Positions 46,383 through 54,459 of a stretch of 64,000 nucleotides of DNA are shown here, piece by piece; positions within the stretch are counted from its first letter, which is position 1, and every line of letters starts with the position of its first letter. The notes beneath the pieces were generated by a model. That model was not told where the DNA came from and ran no database searches. It saw only the letters and a list, made by a program, of their open reading frames with translations. The DNA comes from Gemmatimonadota bacterium (GTDB taxonomy: Bacteria; Gemmatimonadota; Gemmatimonadetes; Longimicrobiales; Gaopeijiaceae), in contig JAWKQO010000001.1 of assembly GCA_041390105.1 (NCBI GenBank), forward strand, positions 1,428,001-1,492,000, in the 5' to 3' direction. A program made the position numbers and the translations under genes.

Positions 46383-46419
46383 TTACGACTTCGTAAATCC
46401 TTTTGAATTTTGGATTTAC
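46383..46419. promoter_or_regulatory. AT-rich island with two nested palindromes, candidate operator
   Basis: In otherwise GC-rich DNA there is a short AT-rich stretch with two overlapping perfect dyads: TTACGA-CT-TCGTAA (46383-46396) and GTAAATCC-N11-GGATTTAC (46393-46419), the spacer being TTTTGAATTTT. The two share GTAA. The site lies 62 bases before the start of the CadC-like regulator gene, inside the divergent gap to the DinB-like gene. It is a good candidate for autoregulation by a dimeric DNA-binding protein; binding is inference. Confidence 0.55.
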
Positions 46420-46480
46420 AGAACTCGCCCCACGACGTCCTCGACCTTGAGTGGTTTCCGCTGTGGGCCTATCGTTGGGG

Positions 46481-48277
46481 ATGCCTCGATTTCGTTTGGG
46501 TGACTTTCTCTTCGACGCTGCCACCGGCGAGTTGGTGCGCGGGGAGGAGGTGGTGCAACTGCGGCCGCACGCCAGTCAGGTGCTCACCATCCTGACGCAG
46601 AGCCCTGGGCAGCTGGTCCCTCGCAAGCTGTTGCGGAACGCGTTGTGGCCAGCGGGGGGGACGGACACCAACCTCGGCCTCAACGTCTGCATCCGGCAGA
46701 TCCGTGTCGCTCTCGGAGACGACCCGGACAACCCGACCTACGTGCAGACGCTCCGCGGGCGGGGCTATCGGCTCATCGCCGAGGTGGCACCAGCAGACCC
46801 GGCTCCGGAGGCGACGGTGGACTCCGCCTCGGGTGGAGGAGGGCGCCGCGCGCGGCCTTTCGCGCTGGTGACCTTGCTGGCGTTGCTCGGGATCCTCGCG
46901 CTCAAGCTGCGCCCGGAGGGCACACGCATCGCCGTGCTCCCGTTTCGCGACACCGCGGCGGGTGATTCACTCCCGTCCCTCGGCCGTTTCCTGTCGGACC
47001 AGGTGATCACCACCCTGGCGGAGAACGACCCCGACCGCATCGCCGTCCTTGCGCGCACGTCCTCGTTCGGGCTCGCGGATCGCGGTGAGGGGTCCTTGGA
47101 CGTCGGAGCCGCCTTGGACGCCGACTACGTGCTCGAAGGCTCGGTGGTTGAAGCAGGCGGCCTGCTCACCATCGCGGTCCAGCTCCTCGACGTCGCCTCT
47201 GGAACCTACCGTTGGAGCCAGCGCATCCAAGCAGATTCGCTGGAGCTCGGGGGCGTACAGGGCCAGATCGCCCGCGGAGTCCTGTCGGCGCTTTCGATTC
47301 GCTCGGGAGGTGGAAGCCCGGCGACGGAGCCGACCGATCCCCGGGTCCGCACGGAATTGCTGCGGGCGGCCTACCTGATCGACCGGCAAACCACGGCGGG
47401 GGCCAGTGGGGCCCTGCGCTTGCTCGACACCGCGCTCACCTACGATTCCCTCTGGGCCCCGACCTGGGTCCGACGCGCCGAGGCCCACCTGCTGCTCGAC
47501 CAGATCGGCGCCGCGCGGGCCGACCTCGCTCGGGCACGGTCCATCGACCCAGCCGCGCATGATCTCGACTTCGTGGAAGGGCGCGTGGCGCTGTTCGGTG
47601 AGGCTGATGCGCGGCGCGCTACACGGCACCTCGAGCAGGCCCTGGAGCGAGAACCGGGCTCCGCCGACGTCCAACGGACCTACGCGCAAGCTCTGGCAGC
47701 CGTAGGGCGTCTGAAGGAAGCCAGCCGTTTGGGACGGCGCGCGCTTACGCTGGATCCGGTCTCGGCAACCGTGCGCGGTGACATCGGCTGGGTGTTCTAC
47801 TACGCACGAGAGTTCGGGCAGGCGCGCCAGTCGTGTCGGTCCGCGCTGGAGCTCGTGCCCGCCTCGCTGCCGGCACGCGCTTGCATCCTGTTGGCGGCGC
47901 ACGCCCAGGGCCAGTTGCAGGCCGAATCCGCTGTCATCGGGGAGTTCCTTTCCATGTTGGGGGCCTCCTCTGCTGAATCGAAGCCGGTGCTCGCGGCCCT
48001 GGCCCTTGGTGACGAGCGCTCACTGTGGACCTGGCTCTGGAGCCGAGCACCGAGCATTCCCCTCGATGCGGTTGGTCAGGCCCGCGTGCTGATGCTGCTG
48101 GGCCGTGAGGACGATGTCGTTGACGCCCTCGTGCGCGCCGTCCGGGAGGATGTCCGCAACCTGGTCCTGGCGCTCCACGACCCCCTGTTCGACCGAGCCC
48201 GGACCTCAGAGGCCTTTCGCACGGCAGCCCAGTCCGCCGGCTTGCCTGCCGGCGAAGGCTCGCGTCAATACGACTGA
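46481..48277 (+). CDS. CadC-like membrane-anchored regulator with TPRs
   Basis: The 598-residue product has an N-terminal OmpR-type winged helix (residues 1-100, with NVCIRQIRVALGDDP and YVQTLRGRGYRLIAEV), a single membrane helix (about 126-142), then an extracytoplasmic part: first a TolB-N/FlgO-like domain (TRIAVLPFRDTAAGD, DADYVLEGSVVEAGG) and then a tetratricopeptide-like helical region. This is the layout of one-component membrane regulators of the CadC/ToxR type. No receiver domain is present. The ATG at 46481 is preferred because the winged helix starts there; a GTG ten codons earlier is possible. Targets may include the divergent DinB-like gene and itself. Confidence 0.85.
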   Translation: MPRFRLGDFLFDAATGELVRGEEVVQLRPHASQVLTILTQSPGQLVPRKLLRNALWPAGGTDTNLGLNVCIRQIRVALGDDPDNPTYVQTLRGRGYRLIAEVAPADPAPEATVDSASGGGGRRARPFALVTLLALLGILALKLRPEGTRIAVLPFRDTAAGDSLPSLGRFLSDQVITTLAENDPDRIAVLARTSSFGLADRGEGSLDVGAALDADYVLEGSVVEAGGLLTIAVQLLDVASGTYRWSQRIQADSLELGGVQGQIARGVLSALSIRSGGGSPATEPTDPRVRTELLRAAYLIDRQTTAGASGALRLLDTALTYDSLWAPTWVRRAEAHLLLDQIGAARADLARARSIDPAAHDLDFVEGRVALFGEADARRATRHLEQALEREPGSADVQRTYAQALAAVGRLKEASRLGRRALTLDPVSATVRGDIGWVFYYAREFGQARQSCRSALELVPASLPARACILLAAHAQGQLQAESAVIGEFLSMLGASSAESKPVLAALALGDERSLWTWLWSRAPSIPLDAVGQARVLMLLGREDDVVDALVRAVREDVRNLVLALHDPLFDRARTSEAFRTAAQSAGLPAGEGSRQYD

Positions 48278-48353
48278 GCCTGGACAGGAAGTCCGCCGGA
48301 CCACTCCCGCGTTGGGTCGCCACATCGGACGGCCGATTATCGGCGCAGGGCGC

Positions 48354-49202
48354 TCATCGAAGCTGGTGGGCCAGCGGCTCCGGAGTCAGGCGCTCGAGTT
48401 CCCACCGCAGGAACAACACCCCGTCCGCCGATCGGAACTCCTGCCGGATCAAATGCGGCGCCTCTTTGGAGATCCAATAGGTCACCCGGGTGCCGCTCGC
48501 CTGCACGCTTTCGAATCGCGAGACTTCTCCGCTCCACACACCGGGCACGTCGAGGGGTTCGGGCCCCACCAGAACCACGCAGTCGGATACGAGCGCGGCG
48601 GACAGAGTCGTCGCGGCGCCTCCGATGTCGGGGAGCGACACCTCCTCGCCCGGATCGAGATCCAGCGCGGCGAGGACCAGGTCGGCTCCACCGCCGAACC
48701 GCTCGCGAATCGCGCTCGTGTCTGCGACCAGTCGTTCCGCCGCCCGGGAGACGTAGGTGGTCTGTAGAGATTGTCCGCTCTGGTAGTAGATCTTGAGCCC
48801 GGTGGGAGCCGTCAGATAGCGGACCCTCATGGCGAGGGTCTCGGCGTCCAGATACACGATGTCGAGTCCCGAGCGGCGGTCGCCGTGGAACTGCATCGAG
48901 ATGAGGATGCTGGGCTCCTCGGCCGTGTGATGCACTCGCTCGACCCTTCGTGACAGCCGGCCGACCACGGTCGAGTCCCCGCGGGCGAACTGGATGAACC
49001 GATAGGTGGCCCAGTGCGCCTGGATGCGGTCCGGAGCGATCCGTGCGTCTCCCGGCCAGAGCATTTCCTGCGCAGCAACGGCCCTTCCCGGGAGGGCACC
49101 CGCGAGCAGAAGGCCAGCCAGCGCGACCCAGCGGCGTCCGTTGATCCGACCACCACCCTGCCACCGCTCATCGGCGGGCTCCCGCGTCCATTCCCCTCCC
49201 AT
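48354..49202 (-). CDS. Exported DUF3108-like protein
   Basis: The 282-residue product has an N-terminal basic stretch, then a signal-peptide core (VALAGLLLAGALPGRAVAAQ) and a beta-rich body with FHGDRRSGLDIVYLDAETLA and WISKEAPHLIRQEF. This pattern, where a strand-rich domain ends in a segment on prosthetic-like ligand or lipid extraction strands, resembles DUF3108/LolA-like periplasmic proteins. Function is unknown. GGAGGTGG lies six bases before the ATG. It is convergent with the CadC-like regulator gene and divergent from another exported unknown. Confidence 0.6.
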   Translation of the reverse strand: MGGEWTREPADERWQGGGRINGRRWVALAGLLLAGALPGRAVAAQEMLWPGDARIAPDRIQAHWATYRFIQFARGDSTVVGRLSRRVERVHHTAEEPSILISMQFHGDRRSGLDIVYLDAETLAMRVRYLTAPTGLKIYYQSGQSLQTTYVSRAAERLVADTSAIRERFGGGADLVLAALDLDPGEEVSLPDIGGAATTLSAALVSDCVVLVGPEPLDVPGVWSGEVSRFESVQASGTRVTYWISKEAPHLIRQEFRSADGVLFLRWELERLTPEPLAHQLR

Positions 49203-49512
49203 TCACCACCTCCCGACCGCTCGTTGGTATCGCGACCCCAGAGTGGGCCGAACCACGAAGCTCGCGCCGGCCGACGCGAGCCTCCATGATCGGCCCGCAG
49301 GCGTTCGCTTACGCTTCCATTGCGATTCAAGACACTCGCTCCCGAACCGGACCGATCTCCCTCCGCGCTCGCGCGCTCACCTACTCGCCGAGTGTGATCT
49401 CACGCAGGTCGGACACAATCCGATCGCAACGGACGCGCCATCGAACATCGGGACCGGGGGGAGCACGCTTCCACTCGGTGCTCACCCCGTGCCCTCACTC
49501 AGGAGGTAGTGC
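49203..49512. other. Divergent intergenic region with hairpins
   Basis: These 310 bases lie between two divergent exported-protein genes and hold no convincing gene. A perfect inverted repeat GCTCGCG/CGCGAGC with an eight-base spacer lies at 49260-49281. A second hairpin is listed separately just before the ribosome-binding site of the plus-strand gene. Confidence 0.45.
49457..49488 (+). promoter_or_regulatory. Leader hairpin before a strong ribosome-binding site
   Basis: GAGCAC/GTGCTC closes an 11-base loop, and GGGG/CCCC extends the stem across one unpaired base. The hairpin ends 12 bases before AGGAGGT, the ribosome-binding site of the following gene. It could protect the mRNA or control access to the ribosome; no known riboswitch class is recognised. 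Confidence 0.35.
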
Positions 49513-50277
49513 ATGAGACCCACCCGTCCGGTCCAACGGCATCCACGGAGGGGGACCGCACGGCGGCTTCTCGCGATCGGTTGTTGGCTCGTGCTCGTGC
49601 TGATCGCGGCTGCTTCGACGGCTTCGGCACAGTCGCACGCGCCCCTGAGCGTCGTGCCGGCGCCGCCGACCAGCGCCTACGAGGCCACCCATGGTCGGGT
49701 CGTGAACTCGCCGCTCGCCCCCTATGTGATCGCGTATCTGGAGCGCGCCGGAATCGACACTTCCACCGTCCTGGCCTCGCTGCTCCCTACTCCCGAACCA
49801 GCCGACCCGTTCGCGGGAGAGCCGCTCTTCATCAGTTCGGCGCCCCACGTCCGTGGCAACTGGACCTACTATCGAAGCGTGCGAACGCAGATCTTCGAGG
49901 CGCTCGCACTGGATCCGCCGTCCGATCCACGCGTGTTGTTCGTCCTCTTCCATGTGGAACCGGCCGGCCGCATGTCGATCGACGACGAGCGCTACGAGAT
50001 GGGGTGGCGGCTTGGCGCCATGACCGCCAGCGGAACACTCTTGGCGACCGCAGACCTGACGGCGCTACTCATGGCTCGCGCTCCACAGGCGGGAGACGGC
50101 CCCCCGGGACAGTGGCCGTGGGGTGACATGGTGACGACTTCGCTCACGTACGATGGAGCGATCGAGGTTTCCATCGCGATAGCGCAAACGGGCCACACCG
50201 CGAAGCAGCCCGAAGCCTACTGGGTCCTGGTGTGGAATGGGGGAGAGCTGGTCGAGCGCGCCTCGGGGTGGAGGTAG
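49513..50277 (+). CDS. Exported protein of unknown function
   Basis: The 254-residue product has a basic N-terminus and a signal peptide (LAIGCWLVLVLIAAASTASAQ). The body has no family I can recognise; it contains several aromatic-rich segments (GNWTYYRSVRTQIFEAL, EAYWVLVWNGGELVERA). AGGAGGT five bases before the ATG decides the start. It stands alone on the plus strand, between a DUF3108-like gene and a Kelch-type gene. Confidence 0.6.
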   Translation: MRPTRPVQRHPRRGTARRLLAIGCWLVLVLIAAASTASAQSHAPLSVVPAPPTSAYEATHGRVVNSPLAPYVIAYLERAGIDTSTVLASLLPTPEPADPFAGEPLFISSAPHVRGNWTYYRSVRTQIFEALALDPPSDPRVLFVLFHVEPAGRMSIDDERYEMGWRLGAMTASGTLLATADLTALLMARAPQAGDGPPGQWPWGDMVTTSLTYDGAIEVSIAIAQTGHTAKQPEAYWVLVWNGGELVERASGWR

Positions 50278-50375
50278 AGCGTCGATCGCACGCCGGACCG
50301 ACCGCCGCCCCCGCCTGACCGACCCGCGCCGCGGAGGGCCAGGGTCCGAGGCCGGAGCACCTCATGGGTGATCGA

Positions 50376-51380
50376 TCACCGGGGCAACACCGCCCACTCG
50401 ACCGTAGCCAGACTGGGCGAAGGGACGTTGGCCCCCCGGTCGATCCACCCGCCGATGCTCAGGACCCTTCCGTCCCAGACAGCCACCGCGGTCGAGGTCC
50501 GGGTAAGGCGGAGGGGCTGCACACGGGTCCAGACACCGGTATCCAGGTCGAGGATGGCTTGTGTGCGCGCGTCTTCGCTCAAAAGGTGCACTGCGGTGCC
50601 GGACGGTCCCAGCCCCCCATGACGGAACACGGTCACGGTGAGGTCCGCGGGCACCGTCTGTACTGTCATCCAGGCGTCGATGGCCGGATCGTAGGCGACG
50701 ATGTCGCGCGCAGGCAGGAAACGCGACTCGAGAGCGTTGTAGACCTCGCCGCCCAGGGCCAGGATCCGCCCACCCGCCTCGACCAGAACCGGACTGGTCC
50801 TCTCCTCCGGCACCGGCGCCCCTTCCTGCCACTGCTCCCGACCGAGATCGAAGATCAGCGTCGGACCAGCGCCGCCGACCACGTACAGGCGGTCCTGGAT
50901 CGCCATGAGCGTGGACGCCGATCGCACAGCGGGGAGCGCCGTGAGCTCCGACCACACATCCGTCCCGGGGTCGTACGCCCAGATGCGGCGACCCAGTGCC
51001 GCGTAGAGGCGCCGTCCGTTCCCAGCCAGGCGGAGACCGTCCGCCGGCAGCTCTGGGAGCGGTGCAACCCGTGCCCACGCGTCCACGGGCGAATCGAGCC
51101 GAAACACGTCTCGCCGATAGAACGGAATCGGGTTGTGTGAGGGAATCGGGTAGTCCTCCACGCGAATCTGGGCTCCGCCCGCGACGTACAAGACTCCACC
51201 CACCACGGCGGTGGCGCCCCGCTCCCGCCCCTCCGGCAGCGGCCGACCCGGAAGCCAGTCCAGGACCAGATCGTACCGCGGCCCCTCCGGCTCCGTGGGA
51301 AGGGGCGGCTGCACGGCCGTGTCCGCCTCGCATCCCCACAGGAGTGCCACGCTCGACAGGAGCCATCGTCGTCCATCCAT
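50376..51380 (-). CDS. Kelch-repeat beta-propeller lipoprotein
   Basis: The 334-residue product has a signal peptide with lipobox ALLWGC near residue 16, then repeated Kelch units marked by double glycines followed by Tyr/Trp pairs: GGVLYVAGGAQ, GRRLYAALGRRIWAYDPGTDVW, DRLYVVGGAG, GGRILALGGEVYN and GRVLSIGG. About six blades are expected. Kelch propellers are binding modules; no catalytic site is seen. The ATG is chosen over a GTG two codons upstream. A 14-base perfect palindrome (50367-50380) covers the stop codon. Confidence 0.78.
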   Translation of the reverse strand: MDGRRWLLSSVALLWGCEADTAVQPPLPTEPEGPRYDLVLDWLPGRPLPEGRERGATAVVGGVLYVAGGAQIRVEDYPIPSHNPIPFYRRDVFRLDSPVDAWARVAPLPELPADGLRLAGNGRRLYAALGRRIWAYDPGTDVWSELTALPAVRSASTLMAIQDRLYVVGGAGPTLIFDLGREQWQEGAPVPEERTSPVLVEAGGRILALGGEVYNALESRFLPARDIVAYDPAIDAWMTVQTVPADLTVTVFRHGGLGPSGTAVHLLSEDARTQAILDLDTGVWTRVQPLRLTRTSTAVAVWDGRVLSIGGWIDRGANVPSPSLATVEWAVLPR

Positions 51381-51696
51381 CCCCACCCCCTCGACCCGTT
51401 TGGCCCCGACCTGCCGGACGAGGAGACCACCGGGTCAGACTCACAAGGAGCGCCGCGCTTCCCTCGCCCGCATGCCTGACCACCGGGGCGCGGCTCGCTT
51501 CACCAAGGTCTCGGGGTGACTCGCTCGCATCCATGCTCGGGACGAGCAAAGTCGATGACCATTGGATAGTGACTTCATGTCCGATCGCAGCGATCGCAGA
51601 CGCTCTCGGATCGCTGGGTTGAAGGAACGAGGGAAGAAGGAAGGAAGGAAGGAAGGAACGAGAGGAAGCCGTCGCAGAGCGCACCCGGGGTCGTTG
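51381..51696. other. Intergenic region between Kelch gene and kinase gene
   Basis: These 316 bases lie between two minus-strand genes and hold no convincing gene. The part next to the kinase contains a simple tetranucleotide repeat listed separately. Short repeats of GATCGCA occur near 51583-51598. The promoter of the Kelch gene should lie here. Confidence 0.45.
51621..51662. repeat. AAGG tetranucleotide repeat between direct repeats
   Basis: Five tandem copies of AAGG plus AA occupy 51637-51658. The tract is flanked by two exact copies of GAAGGAACGAG (51621-51631 and 51652-51662), the second overlapping the repeat. Such tracts can change length by slippage. It lies 35 bases beyond the kinase stop codon and about 240 bases upstream of the Kelch lipoprotein start, so length change could affect spacing in the Kelch promoter region but not a reading frame. 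Confidence 0.8.
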
Positions 51697-53049
51697 CTAT
51701 GCGCTCTCCCGCTCGGACATCTCGCCGAGCGGCAACAGCAGGCGGGCAATGGCGCCGGGCCCCGCTTCCCGGTTCTCCAAGGAAAGGGAGCCCCCGTGCG
51801 CCTCGGCGATCTCACGGCTCAGCGCGAGGCCGATCCCCGACCCGTCGGGCTTGGTCGTGAAGAACGGTACGAACAGGTTGCTCGTCTCCGAAATCCCGGG
51901 ACCGTCGTCCTCCACCCAGACCTCGAGCGCGCCGGCACGCAGGCCCCAACCCACACGCACTCCACCTCCCGTTTCCAGACTCGCATCCACCGCATTGTCG
52001 ATGAGGTTGATCAGCAGTTGCTCCAGCTGGTCGGCATCAGCACGCAACGTGAGCGGCGGCCCGGGCAACCGCCGCACCTCGACGCGCTGCTCCAGGTCGG
52101 CCACGCGCTGGATCCAGGAGCCGACGTCCATGGACGCGCGCTTGGGCGCAGGCAGACGGGCCAGCCGTGCGTACGCGGCCATGAAGCGGCTGAGCGATTC
52201 AGAGCGGTTGGCGATGACCTCGAGACCCAGAGACAGGTCCTCGGCGTCCAGCTCGCTGGGGCGGTCAGCCTGCCCGACGCGGCGCTGGAGCAGACTGCGT
52301 GCGATCGATTGGATCGGCGCCAGGGAGTTGTTGATCTCGTGCCCGAGCACCCGTACGAGGCGCCTCCAAGCCTTGCGCTCCTCGTCGCGCAGGGCTCGAC
52401 TCAGATCGGAGAGCACGAGCAGTCGGTGTGGGCGTCCGTCCTGGCGCAGGCGGCTGACCCGTACCTCCCAGCGACTGGACGCACCGGGCAGTCGCAGCTC
52501 CACGACCCGTGGCTCGCTCCCCCCGAGCAGCGCGCCCAACCCGAGTACGTCCGCCTTGCGGCCGTGCAGGCTTTCTGCGGACCGACCCAGCAAGCGCTCT
52601 CCGGCACGGTTGACAAGGACAAGACGGTCGTTCTCGTCGAAGACGATGACCACGACGTCGATCTCGCCCATCACCCGGCGAAGGAGTGCCGTCGCCTCCA
52701 GCACCCCGATGCGCTGCTCCCTCAGGGTCGTACCGAGCGCGTTCAGCTCGTGCCCGATCAGCCCCAGTGCGTCCCCCGGTTCCCCCACGCGGGCACGCAT
52801 GGAATAGTCGCCATCGTGGAGGGCGGCCATCGTGTTCGAGAGGGAATGGAGAGGTCGCACCAGACGCACGTGCAATACGCGCACGACGGTCAGCCAGACG
52901 CTCACGGTCAAGAGGGAAAGGGTCCACTGGACCCGCAGTGAATGCTCGTCCGACCAGAGCAGCACCAGCGCCAGCACGACCGCCGGCAGGCCGGCAATCA
53001 GGGCCAGCAGCGGGATCCGTCGCTCGTAGGTCAGTCTTGGTCGTCCCAT
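51697..53049 (-). CDS. NtrY-type sensor histidine kinase
   Basis: The 450-residue kinase has two N-terminal membrane helices (about residues 12-32 and 42-60) with almost no periplasmic loop, a HAMP domain, a PAS domain (about 125-225) and the kinase core with phosphoacceptor His238 in LGHEINNSLAPIQS, typical of NtrB/NtrY kinases, followed by NLIDNAVDAS, DDGPGIS and GSGIGLALSREI. It probably senses an internal or membrane cue through PAS. It lies 36 bases after the NtrC-type regulator gene, so they are a two-component pair placed in the exporter operon. Confidence 0.92.
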   Translation of the reverse strand: MGRPRLTYERRIPLLALIAGLPAVVLALVLLWSDEHSLRVQWTLSLLTVSVWLTVVRVLHVRLVRPLHSLSNTMAALHDGDYSMRARVGEPGDALGLIGHELNALGTTLREQRIGVLEATALLRRVMGEIDVVVIVFDENDRLVLVNRAGERLLGRSAESLHGRKADVLGLGALLGGSEPRVVELRLPGASSRWEVRVSRLRQDGRPHRLLVLSDLSRALRDEERKAWRRLVRVLGHEINNSLAPIQSIARSLLQRRVGQADRPSELDAEDLSLGLEVIANRSESLSRFMAAYARLARLPAPKRASMDVGSWIQRVADLEQRVEVRRLPGPPLTLRADADQLEQLLINLIDNAVDASLETGGGVRVGWGLRAGALEVWVEDDGPGISETSNLFVPFFTTKPDGSGIGLALSREIAEAHGGSLSLENREAGPGAIARLLLPLGEMSERESA

Positions 53050-53085
53050 GACTCCCGTCCGGGGACCATTGTCGGAGAGCGAGAC

Positions 53086-54456
53086 CTAGGGCTCGATCCC
53101 GTACCGGTCCAGCCGCCGGTACAGGGCGCTCCGGCTGAGCCCCAGCGACTCGGCTGCGTGGGTGACGTTTCCACCATGGCGGTGGAGGGCCTTCTGGATC
53201 AACAGGCGCTCCGCCTCGTCGAGGGTGAGGTCCTCCAACCGACTCGTTGAGGTTCGAGGCACCCGGTCGAGGCCGAGTTGCTCGGCATCGACCAACTCCT
53301 GCTCGGCCAGCAGCACGGCCCGCTCCACCGCATGACGCAGCTCGCGGACGTTCCCGGGCCAGGCGTAGGCGAGCAGCGCGCGCATGGCCCGCTCCGAGAA
53401 GCGGAGCGTCCGTCCGTACCGGTGCGCCTGCTGCTCCAGAAAATAGGCGGCGAGCAGCGGAATGTCCTCTCGACGGTCCCGCAGCGGTGGCAAGCGGATC
53501 TCCACGGGATTCAAGCGATACAGCAGGTCCTCGCGAAAGCGCTCCTCGGCCACCATCGCGGGGAGGTCCGCGTTGGTCGCCGCCAACAGCCGGACGTCGA
53601 CCTTGCGAGTGCGGGAAGAGCCTACTCGCTGCAGCTCACCCGTCTCCAGCACCCGCAGCAACTTTGCCTGCTGCGCGAGAGTGAGGTTGCCGACCTCGTC
53701 GAGAAACAGCGTCCCCCCGTCCGCCACCTCGAAATAGCCCACTCGATCCGTGCGCGCATCGGTGAAGGCGCCTTTCACGTGCCCGAACATCTCGCTCTCG
53801 AAAAGCGTCTCGGACAAACCACCGGCATTGACGGTGATGAGGGGGCGCTCGGCCCGGCCGGACAGGGCGTGCAGCCGTCGCGCCACGACCTCCTTGCCAC
53901 TCCCGGGTGGACCGGTGATGAGCACACTGGCGTCCGCAGGGCCGACGCGCTCGATCAGGTGCAACGCGGGCAGCATCGCCGCCGATTCCGCGATCAGGGG
54001 AGGCCCATCGGCTCGGAGGGATCGATTCTCGCCCTCCAGGCGCACAGCCCGGCGCATGGCCCGCCCCAGCTCGATCTGCGCGCGCAGTGTGCTGAGCAGG
54101 CGCTGATTGTCCCAGGGTTTCTCGATGTAGTCCCCGGCCCCGCGACGGACGGCCTCCACCGCCCCTTCGATGGACCCCCAGGCGGTCATGACCACGATGG
54201 GCAGGGAGGGATCGAAGGCCTTCAACCGGGGGAGCAGCTTCATGCCTTCGCCGCCCGAGGTGGTGTCACGGGCGTAGTTGAGGTCCATCAACACGGCGTC
54301 CAGCTCGCCGGCCTGTACCTGGCTTTCGATCCCGGCGGGGGAGGTGGCGGTCAGAACCTCGAAGCCTTCCGCGCCCAACAGGATCTTGAGGGCGCGCAGG
54401 ACGTCGGGCTGGTCGTCGGCGACCAGGATGCGCAGTGGCTTACCCGGCTGGACCAT
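53086..54456 (-). CDS. NtrC-family sigma-54 activator
   Basis: The 456-residue regulator has a receiver domain (acidic pair Asp14-Asp15, phosphoacceptor Asp58), a sigma-54-interacting AAA+ domain and a Fis-type helix-turn-helix (GGNVTHAAESLGLSRSALYRR). In the AAA+ domain, Walker A reads GPPGSGKE and the sigma-54 contact loop reads GAFTDA instead of GAFTGA; Walker B is GGTLFLDEVG. GAFTDA variants are known in some lineages, so activity is plausible. The ATG lies three bases after the ATPase gene stop. The likely target is the tolC-adaptor-ATPase operon itself, but I found no sigma-54 promoter upstream of tolC. Confidence 0.92.
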   Translation of the reverse strand: MVQPGKPLRILVADDQPDVLRALKILLGAEGFEVLTATSPAGIESQVQAGELDAVLMDLNYARDTTSGGEGMKLLPRLKAFDPSLPIVVMTAWGSIEGAVEAVRRGAGDYIEKPWDNQRLLSTLRAQIELGRAMRRAVRLEGENRSLRADGPPLIAESAAMLPALHLIERVGPADASVLITGPPGSGKEVVARRLHALSGRAERPLITVNAGGLSETLFESEMFGHVKGAFTDARTDRVGYFEVADGGTLFLDEVGNLTLAQQAKLLRVLETGELQRVGSSRTRKVDVRLLAATNADLPAMVAEERFREDLLYRLNPVEIRLPPLRDRREDIPLLAAYFLEQQAHRYGRTLRFSERAMRALLAYAWPGNVRELRHAVERAVLLAEQELVDAEQLGLDRVPRTSTSRLEDLTLDEAERLLIQKALHRHGGNVTHAAESLGLSRSALYRRLDRYGIEP

Positions 54457-54459
54457 CCC

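Noticed and set aside
48332..48344. Palindrome GCCGATTATCGGC between convergent genes
   Set aside because: One-base centre and a short arm; cannot form a terminator hairpin and has no context as an operator.
50367..50380. Perfect 14-base palindrome GGTGATCGATCACC over the Kelch gene stop
   Set aside because: No loop for a terminator and it lies at a 3' end; probably chance or a coding coincidence.
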